Below, in pieces: positions 17,803 through 23,055 of a stretch of DNA of 23,055 nucleotides (position 1 is the stretch's first letter; the number at the start of each line of letters is the position of its first letter). Location of the stretch: positions 1 to 23,055 of the forward strand of contig DATHBB010000217.1 of assembly GCA_035296385.1 (NCBI GenBank). The letters are read 5' to 3'. The DNA comes from JAIVJZ01 sp035296385 (GTDB lineage: Bacteria; Acidobacteriota; Blastocatellia; Pyrinomonadales; Pyrinomonadaceae). The notes under the pieces are model-generated. The model was given only the letters and a program-made list of their open reading frames with translations. It made no database searches and was not told the DNA's origin. The translations under genes and the position numbers were made by a program.

Positions 17803-18519
17803 CTAGGCGATGAGGGCGCGCCTGGTTCCCTCCCGACTGCGCCGGTAACACTCGCAGGAGGCGGATTCCATGGCACTGCGATCAAGGATCGTAATCCTGC
17901 CACGGCGGTAAGCGATCAGCCCTTCCCTCTGGAGCGCCACGGCGACGGTCGTGACGCTGCTGCGCGGTGTGCCCAGCATCTGAGAGAGAAATTCCTGCGT
18001 GAGGCGTATCGTGTCGGTCTGCACGCGGTCGCGGCTCACCAGCAGCCAACGGCAGAGCCTCTCCTCGACCGTATGAAAACGGTTACAGGCAGCCGACTGT
18101 GCGATCTGCATGAGCAGCGTGTGCGTGTATTGCAACAGAAGATGCTGGAGGTGACCGCCCCGGTCGAACTCCGCGCGGAGCGCGCCCGCCCTGATTCTTA
18201 GCGCGTTCCCCGCCAGTTGCACCATCACCTGATAAGGGGCTGCTTCACATCTAAGGATGATCGGGATGCCTGCCATGCCCTCGTTGCTGATCATTGCGAT
18301 CTCTATGGTTCTACCGCTCTCGGTTGTAGAGAGCAGGCAGATCATCCCCCCCTTCGGGAAGTAGGCGTGGCGGACGGCGTCGCCCGCGTTGTAAAGGATT
18401 TTGCCGGGCGTGAGACGCACCAACTCCAGGTGCGGCGAAAGGCGCTCGTACTCATGCTTGGGCAGGGACGCCAACAGACGGTTATCGAAAGTGGGAACGT
18501 GGTCTTTCAGCGAGGGCAT
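17803..18519 (-). CDS. Crp/Fnr-family transcription regulator
   Basis: A cytoplasmic DNA-binding regulator of 238 residues. The start MPSLKDHVP follows AAGGAG at 8 bases spacing; an in-frame upstream extension of 29 codons is discarded. The cNMP-binding-type beta-barrel spans about 15-130 (LELVRLTPGKILYNAGDAVRH, YFPKGGMICLLSTTESGRTI, SNEGMAGIPIILRCEAAPYQ). The long dimer helix is about 128-165, and a winged HTH lies at about 172-215 (TQEFLSQMLGTPRSSVTTVA, GLIAYRRGRITILDR). The Arg-Ser/Thr pair that holds cAMP phosphate in classical CRP is not apparent, and there is no Fnr-type cysteine cluster, so the signal is unknown. The gene is divergent from the vWA/PP2C cluster, and the 357-nt gap between them may hold shared control sites. 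Whether it controls that cluster is a guess. Confidence 0.9.
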   Translation of the reverse strand: MPSLKDHVPTFDNRLLASLPKHEYERLSPHLELVRLTPGKILYNAGDAVRHAYFPKGGMICLLSTTESGRTIEIAMISNEGMAGIPIILRCEAAPYQVMVQLAGNALRIRAGALRAEFDRGGHLQHLLLQYTHTLLMQIAQSAACNRFHTVEERLCRWLLVSRDRVQTDTIRLTQEFLSQMLGTPRSSVTTVAVALQREGLIAYRRGRITILDRSAMESASCECYRRSREGTRRALIA

Positions 18520-18649
18520 GACGGTACTCCTTAACGAGGCGACCCGGGGCATGTCCGGGCGGCGCAAGTAACGCCGCTGGTGTGTGAGAACCCGGATCGG
18601 AGACACTTATCGGAAGAGCGGCTGCCGGAGCCTACAGTTTAACAGAGAG

Positions 18650-18678
18650 AAAGCCCTACAGGTATTTTTATAGGCTTT
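18650..18678. promoter_or_regulatory. Candidate operator: interrupted palindrome upstream of the Crp/Fnr gene
   Basis: AAAGCCCTA (18650-18658) and TAGGCTTT (18671-18678) are complementary apart from one base and flank an AT-rich core (contains GTATTTTTA). A related half, AGCCTACAGTTT, lies at 18629-18640, about 23 bp (two helical turns) from AGCCCTACAGGT. This is a plausible site for the adjacent regulator or another dimeric factor. Confidence 0.35.
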
Positions 18679-18776
18679 GATTCGCGGCCTCAGGGGAAAC
18701 CCGGGCTTTATAGAAATTCGCGTCACCAATGCGTCGCGCACGCAGAGGCGTGCATCGCGAAGCGAGCGCGTCGGGT

Positions 18777-18782
18777 TATAAT
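18777..18782 (+). promoter_or_regulatory. Consensus -10 box upstream of the vWA/PP2C cluster
   Basis: A perfect TATAAT lies 94 nt before the first gene of the cluster. No good -35 hexamer is seen at 16-18 nt spacing. Confidence 0.35.
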
Positions 18783-18876
18783 CCGACCAACTTATTGTAT
18801 ATAAAAGAGAGGAAGCACTAAGTCAGCCATTCCGTAGCAAGTTGAAGCGCTATTCGAGGACGCGGCACATGCATCC

Positions 18877-19659
18877 ATGAACGATCTGCCACGCCAGACT
18901 CTAACCCGAATCATAGCTGAACACGGTCGCGGGATTTGTGACGCGCCGAAACGCGTCGAAGGACTGCTGCGCGATTTATGCGGCGCGTTCCGGCGCGAAA
19001 TCAACATCATCATCGGCGCGCTTGAGGAGCGCGTCGCAGCGGATTTGCTTACGGCAGGCCGCACCGTGCCGCGCGACGTGTTGCTGGCGCGGCTCACCGC
19101 ACGGCTGCGCGACAACCTCGCATACACGCCCGAAGCTGCGCGGTGGGGCGTAGAAACGTGGGCGCTTGCGCTCGGAATCATATCCGAAGCGGAACTGCGG
19201 GAGCGGGCGCGTGCGGAAGCGGCGGAGTCCGCAGAGCGCGATGCGACGCGACCCGCTCAGGATGCTGAACCGACGGCGACAAAACCGGCGCGTCACACGC
19301 CCACAACATCTCAGCCGCCACGCGGAACGACCCACGCGCCCACACCCGCGCGTCAACCGACGCCATCGCCGAAGGCCAGCCCGCCGCCAACAATCGTCAC
19401 GCCGCCCGCCGCCGCACCGCGCCGGATGCCGACGACGCGCCCTCACGCGCCCGTGATGCAACTACCTCAACAGAACGTTGCGCCAGCACCTCCCGCGCGC
19501 GACGCTTCGCGGCGTGGTCTAAAGCTGCGCGGTTGTCTCATCGTCGTGATGTTAATCATCGTCCTCATCGTCGCCGCTGTCTTCGTCGTTCCGGCGGTCA
19601 TCATGCTTTTGAAAGAGGAACAGGCGCAACCGAGTATCAACGAGCCGCGCATCAGGTGA
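18877..19659 (+). CDS. Membrane-anchored protein with an N-terminal adaptor-like domain shared with the beta-helix protein
   Basis: 260 residues. Residues 1-107 form a compact, mainly helical domain (LPRQTLTRIIAEHGRGICDA, RREINIIIGALEERVAADLL, ARWGVETWALALG). A Pro/Thr/Ala-rich linker follows at about 120-210, then one membrane helix at 219-245 (LIVVMLIIVLIVAAVFVVPA) and a short tail. Positive residues before the helix (SRRGLKLR) predict the domain faces the cytoplasm. The same N-terminal domain begins the fourth gene of the cluster, about 60% identical by hand count, which also supports this start even though no Shine-Dalgarno is visible. No catalytic motif is seen. I suspect it tethers the beta-helix protein at the membrane through like-with-like contacts. 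This is inference; domains of this general look occur in other bacteria, but I cannot name the family with confidence. Confidence 0.8.
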   Translation: MNDLPRQTLTRIIAEHGRGICDAPKRVEGLLRDLCGAFRREINIIIGALEERVAADLLTAGRTVPRDVLLARLTARLRDNLAYTPEAARWGVETWALALGIISEAELRERARAEAAESAERDATRPAQDAEPTATKPARHTPTTSQPPRGTTHAPTPARQPTPSPKASPPPTIVTPPAAAPRRMPTTRPHAPVMQLPQQNVAPAPPARDASRRGLKLRGCLIVVMLIIVLIVAAVFVVPAVIMLLKEEQAQPSINEPRIR

Positions 19660-19840
19660 TCTGCAACGGACGGCGCACACGGCAAGTCGAACCGCTTATT
19701 GCTTTCCGCGTGCGACGCATTTTATTTCATGTTCCAGCCCTGCCGCTTTCTGCATCTCCTTCCGATGGTGTATCTTTTCTGTAATTTCTGAAAACCATTT
19801 GACCAGCGACCTGACTCGATAAGGGGGAGGACTTTCGATT

Positions 19841-20641
19841 ATGAGCAGACGACCGGGCGGCGAACTCGCTTCGCGTCCACTACACTTCATCTGGATCGCC
19901 GACGCATCCGGCTCGATGCAGCAGGACGGCAAAATTCAGGCTTTGAACAACGCGATTCGCGAAGCCATCCCGCACATGAAAAAGGTTGCGGACGATAACC
20001 CGAACGCGCAGGTGCTCGTCCGCGCCGTTAAATTTTCCGACGGCGCGCAGTGGCACATCTCGCAGCCGACGCCCGTGGCGGACTTCGCCTGGAACGATCT
20101 TCCGGCGGAAGGCGAAACCGACATGGGCAAGGCGCTCTCGCTCGTCGCCGAACAACTCAAGATGCCGCCGATGTCCGAACGCGCCCTGCCGCCCGTCCTC
20201 GTACTCATCTCCGACGGCCAGCCGACCGACGATTTCGACGCGGGCTTGAAAGCACTGCTCGACGAGCCTTGGGGCAAGAAGGCCGTGCGCATCGCGATCT
20301 CAATCGGGCAGGATGCCGATTCGGACGTGCTGCAAAAATTCATCGCGCACCCCGAGATGAAACCGCTCTCGGCCAATTCGCCCGAAGCACTCGTCAAACA
20401 CATCAAGTGGGCTTCGACCGCCGTGCTCAAATCCGCTTCGTCGCCCGCCGCGGGCGGCACGGATCACCCCGATGCGTCGCCCGCCGCCGCAGGTTCGCCC
20501 GTCGGCGTGCCCGCCGCGACCGCGCCCGACCCGAACGCCGCCGGAACGACTACCCCAGCGCCGCCCGCTACAGCGGGAGCCGCCGTGCCGACCGCGACCG
20601 ATCCGGCTGACGATCAAAAAACAGTCGATGACGTTTGGTAG
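19841..20641 (+). CDS. TerY-like von Willebrand factor A (vWA) domain protein
   Basis: A cytoplasmic metal-dependent protein-binding module of 266 residues. A strong ribosome site (GGGGGAGGA) lies about 10 bases before the ATG. The vWA fold spans residues 13-195 and keeps an intact MIDAS metal site: D21-A-S23-G-S25 (FIWIADASGSMQ), Thr93 (GETDMGKAL) and Asp125 (VLISDGQPTDDF). The last 70 residues are Ala/Pro-rich low complexity ending DDQKTVDDVW. TerY-type vWA proteins are known to be encoded beside a PP2C phosphatase and a protein kinase in phosphorylation-linked stress systems. Here the PP2C gene starts 26 nt downstream; no kinase is seen within the window. It probably serves as a phospho-regulated scaffold. 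Confidence 0.9.
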   Translation: MSRRPGGELASRPLHFIWIADASGSMQQDGKIQALNNAIREAIPHMKKVADDNPNAQVLVRAVKFSDGAQWHISQPTPVADFAWNDLPAEGETDMGKALSLVAEQLKMPPMSERALPPVLVLISDGQPTDDFDAGLKALLDEPWGKKAVRIAISIGQDADSDVLQKFIAHPEMKPLSANSPEALVKHIKWASTAVLKSASSPAAGGTDHPDASPAAAGSPVGVPAATAPDPNAAGTTTPAPPATAGAAVPTATDPADDQKTVDDVW

Positions 20642-20667
20642 TTGACGCTTGGCAGAAGGGTAACGTC

Positions 20668-21957
20668 ATGACTGACACGACGGAAACCGCGTCCGCCGCG
20701 CCACTCGCCGACGCGCCGCGCGATGCGAACGGAGCGGAGGCGAACGCGTTGCACGCCACGCCGACAGAGGCGACGACCGCCGCGCCGTCAAGCGATGCCG
20801 CGCAGCCGGAGGAAGTCGTAACTCCTGCGCCGGGTGTTGACACACCGCCGCCGCAGCCCGCGCCCGCGAGCGACGCTCTCATCGCTGAGCGCGCTGCGGC
20901 AGAATGGCGCGTGATCGGGGAGACTGTGCCCGGCGCGTCGCACCTGCGCGCCGGAATCCCGAATCAGGACGCAATTTTTCAGGTCCGCCAATCGAGCGCG
21001 CGTTTGCCCGTCATCGTCTCCATCTCCGACGGTCACGGCAGCAACAAGTGTTTCCGCAGCGACCGCGGCTCGCGCTTCGCCGTACGCATCGGTTGTGACC
21101 TCCTCGACGAACTCATCAACGGCAGACACGCCGCGCTCGCGCCAAACGAGATCGAAAACCGTGTGCGCGAAAGCCTGCCCGCCGAGTTCGTCAGGCGTTG
21201 GCGCGCGGCGGTTGAAGTTGACTTGAAGCGAGAGCCGTTCAGGGAAGAGGAGTTCGCGCGGATGATCGAAAAGGATGGCGAGCGTGCGCGCCGCCTCGTC
21301 GAAGCCAACCCGTATCTCGCCTACGGCGCAACCTCGCTCTCGTTCCTGCTCACGCCGCGCTATGCGCTCTACCTGCAACTCGGCGACGGCGAAATGATCA
21401 CCGTCTCAGCACAAGGCGAGATCGGCCACCCGCTGCCCGAAGACTTACGCCTGCTCGCAAACGAAACCACCTCGCTCTGTCTGGACAAAGCCGCGGCTGA
21501 CTTTCGTTTCGCCGTCCATCCACACACTGCCGGCGACTTGCCCGCGCTCATCCTGTTGACGACCGACGGCTACTACAACTCGTTTTCCACAATCGCGGGC
21601 TTTCATCAAGTCGGCAGCGACCTGCTGCAAATGCTGCGCGAGCCGGACGGCTTCGGCACGGTCAACCGCAGCGTCAAAAACTGGCTCGAAGAAGCGACCG
21701 CAGCGGGCAGCGGCGACGATTGCACGCTCGCCATCGTCTGCCGCATGGACGCTCTCACAGCGGCGCCTTCATCAAGCGACACGACATCAACTGCCAACGC
21801 GTCCGACGCGTCGCCTGCCGCGCCTCAAACTCCTTCATCGTCGAGCGACGCATCACGCGATCACAACGAGTCTAGTGCGCCCGATGCGTCCGGGGCGTCT
21901 GCCGTATCAACTCCCGCCGCCTCGCATGAACAATCTGCCACGCCAAAAACTGTGTGA
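20668..21957 (+). CDS. PP2C-family serine/threonine protein phosphatase with low-complexity tails
   Basis: 429 residues. The ATG at 20668 has AAGGG about 9 bases upstream. Residues 1-75 are Ala/Thr/Pro-rich and probably disordered. The catalytic domain (about 80-360) keeps the metal-binding residues: NQD at 99-101, SDGHGS with Asp121, YGATSLSFLLTP leading to LQLGDGE (Asp240), LTTDGYY (Asp300) and GDDCTLAIV (Asp350-Asp351). It should remove phosphate from Ser/Thr in proteins, using Mn or Mg. A Ser/Ala-rich tail (about 365-429) closes it. It follows the vWA gene by 26 nt and overlaps the beta-helix gene by 32 nt, so the three are one operon. The cognate kinase is expected nearby but is not visible. 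Confidence 0.92.
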   Translation: MTDTTETASAAPLADAPRDANGAEANALHATPTEATTAAPSSDAAQPEEVVTPAPGVDTPPPQPAPASDALIAERAAAEWRVIGETVPGASHLRAGIPNQDAIFQVRQSSARLPVIVSISDGHGSNKCFRSDRGSRFAVRIGCDLLDELINGRHAALAPNEIENRVRESLPAEFVRRWRAAVEVDLKREPFREEEFARMIEKDGERARRLVEANPYLAYGATSLSFLLTPRYALYLQLGDGEMITVSAQGEIGHPLPEDLRLLANETTSLCLDKAAADFRFAVHPHTAGDLPALILLTTDGYYNSFSTIAGFHQVGSDLLQMLREPDGFGTVNRSVKNWLEEATAAGSGDDCTLAIVCRMDALTAAPSSSDTTSTANASDASPAAPQTPSSSSDASRDHNESSAPDASGASAVSTPAASHEQSATPKTV

Positions 21958-23055
21958 GATCATACGCCGTCACGGGCGCGAGATCATCGACGCGCCACGG
22001 CGTTGCGAAGGCTTGATGCGCGACAACTTTCCCGCACACCGCCGCGAAATCGCCGTGCTCAGCGCCGCACTCGAAGAGCGCATCCCTGCCGACCTGCTCA
22101 ACTCCGGGAAAAGCTTGATGCCGCGCGCCGCGCTGCTCGCACGCCTCGCCGCGCGTCTCCACGAAGATGTCGCGATGGAAGCGAGCGCCGCGCGCTGGAC
22201 CGTTCACACGTGGGCGCTCGCCCTCGGCGTCATCACGCCCGACGAACTCGACAGTCTCGAAGACGCTCAGGAACAGACGGACGGAAAAGCGCATGAACAA
22301 GCGAACAAACATGCAAACGCGCAGACCGGCAAACCATCGACGCACGTGTCGCCGCCCGCAAGTCCGTCGGGTTCCTCTACGCCGCCTGTGCGCACGTCCT
22401 TCGTTGTCGCGCTTGATGGTAGCGGTGATTTTCCGACGCTCACTGAGGCGGTGCGTCGCGCTCCGGCAGGCTCGCGCCTGCTCGTGCGTCCGGGTATTTA
22501 CAACGGAGGTTTGTGGATCGACAAACCGGTTGAGATTGTCGGCGACGGCGAGCGCGAACAGATCGTCGTGCGTGCGACCACGTCCAGTTGTCTCGTCATG
22601 CAAGCGGACGCGGCGACGATTCGCAATCTAACTTTGCGAGGGCAGGCGCGTGCGGGTGGCGCAAACAACGACGGCTTTTTCGCCATTGACATCTCGCACG
22701 GGCGGCCTCTGTTCGACGGCTGCGACATCAGTTCCGATTCGCTCGCCTGCGTGGCGATTCACAACCCGAGCGCCGCGCCCGTCATTCGCAATTGCCACAT
22801 TCATCACGGCGTCGATTCCGGCGTGTTCGCCTTCGACGGCGCGCAGGGCGTGATCGAAGCGTGCGAGATCGCGTTGAACTCGAACATCGGCATCGCCATC
22901 ACCGGCAGCGCAAGCACGAGCGTTCACGGCTGCCTCATCCACGACGGGGCAGATGCCGGAGTCGTCGTCTGGAATCGTGCTACGAGCGACATCGAGGGTT
23001 GCGACATTTATGCGAACCGGCGCGCGAATGTCGGCGTCAGCGACAAGAGCGTCGT
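21926..23055 (+). CDS. Right-handed beta-helix protein with the shared N-terminal adaptor-like domain (cut by window edge)
   Basis: 376 residues are visible and the frame is open to the last base. The start MNNLPRQKL is fixed by alignment with the membrane protein at 18877, which begins MNDLPRQTL. Residues 1-107 are the shared domain (DAPRRCEGLMRD, RREIAVLSAALEER, AARWTVHTWALALG). A Gln/Ala/Ser-rich linker (about 108-155) follows. From about 156 a pectinesterase/NosD-like beta-helix starts: VALDGSGDFPTLTEAVRRAP, GSRLLVRPGIYNGGLWIDKP, EIVGDGE. It continues with repeating coils of the type 'I.NC.I....S.GV....A...IE.CEI'. No signal peptide is seen, so a cytoplasmic role is likely. Such helices may bind or cleave polymers; none of the visible residues proves catalysis. 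The start overlaps the PP2C gene by 32 nt, which suggests coupling. A kinase or other effector domain could follow outside the window. Confidence 0.85.
   Translation, partial: MNNLPRQKLCEIIRRHGREIIDAPRRCEGLMRDNFPAHRREIAVLSAALEERIPADLLNSGKSLMPRAALLARLAARLHEDVAMEASAARWTVHTWALALGVITPDELDSLEDAQEQTDGKAHEQANKHANAQTGKPSTHVSPPASPSGSSTPPVRTSFVVALDGSGDFPTLTEAVRRAPAGSRLLVRPGIYNGGLWIDKPVEIVGDGEREQIVVRATTSSCLVMQADAATIRNLTLRGQARAGGANNDGFFAIDISHGRPLFDGCDISSDSLACVAIHNPSAAPVIRNCHIHHGVDSGVFAFDGAQGVIEACEIALNSNIGIAITGSASTSVHGCLIHDGADAGVVVWNRATSDIEGCDIYANRRANVGVSDKSV

Larger units (their letters stand above)
18520..18876. other. 357-nt divergent gap between the Crp/Fnr gene and the vWA/PP2C cluster
   Basis: No gene is seen. 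It contains an interrupted palindrome at 18650-18678, a related half-repeat at 18629-18640, and a perfect TATAAT at 18777-18782 (listed separately). The AT-rich stretch 18785-18810 contrasts with the GC-rich flanks. Confidence 0.6.

Overview
The window is GC-rich bacterial chromosome, most likely from Acidobacteriota, perhaps Blastocatellia. This placement is an inference from gene style: a carboxypeptidase-regulatory-like TonB receptor, a PQQ dehydrogenase carrying BACON, Calx-beta and DUF4214 modules, and many secreted proteins of unknown function. No rRNA, tRNA, CRISPR array or complete insertion sequence was seen.

Left part (1-6572). The start of a phosphopentomutase gene (deoB, minus strand) runs off the left edge. 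Next is a CPA2-type cation:proton antiporter with TrkA domains and a C-terminal UBP-type zinc finger. A secreted amidohydrolase lies on the plus strand. A minus-strand pair follows: an APC-family amino acid permease whose stop overlaps (ATGA) the start of an AhpD/carboxymuconolactone-decarboxylase-like gene. That gene is interrupted by an in-frame TGA exactly at the second cysteine of its CxxC site, and a perfect 7-bp stem with a GUU loop lies 10 nt downstream. I read it as an undescribed selenoprotein gene with a bacterial SECIS element, not as two genes or a pseudogene.

Middle (6573-17173). A 1006-residue TonB-dependent receptor (minus) is divergent from a small secreted PPC-like protein (plus). 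A 66-codon remnant of an ABC-transporter ATPase follows, then the modular secreted PQQ dehydrogenase (plus). A hairpin separates this from three minus-strand genes for exported proteins of unknown role: an Ig-like protein, a tyrosine-rich protein with a Pro/Thr linker, and a helical coiled-coil protein. The last two are tightly linked.

Right part (17174-23055). A 629-nt gap without a convincing gene holds two strong hairpins and may contain a small RNA. A Crp/Fnr-family regulator (minus) is divergent from a plus-strand cluster: a membrane-anchored protein with a new-looking N-terminal domain, a TerY-like vWA protein, a PP2C phosphatase, and a right-handed beta-helix protein that leaves the window. 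The first and last proteins of the cluster begin with the same domain of about 107 residues (about 60% identical by hand count). The architecture suggests a signalling or conflict system in which this domain acts as a homotypic adaptor joining a membrane protein and a beta-helix protein, controlled by vWA/PP2C and probably a kinase outside the window. The adaptor role is inference.
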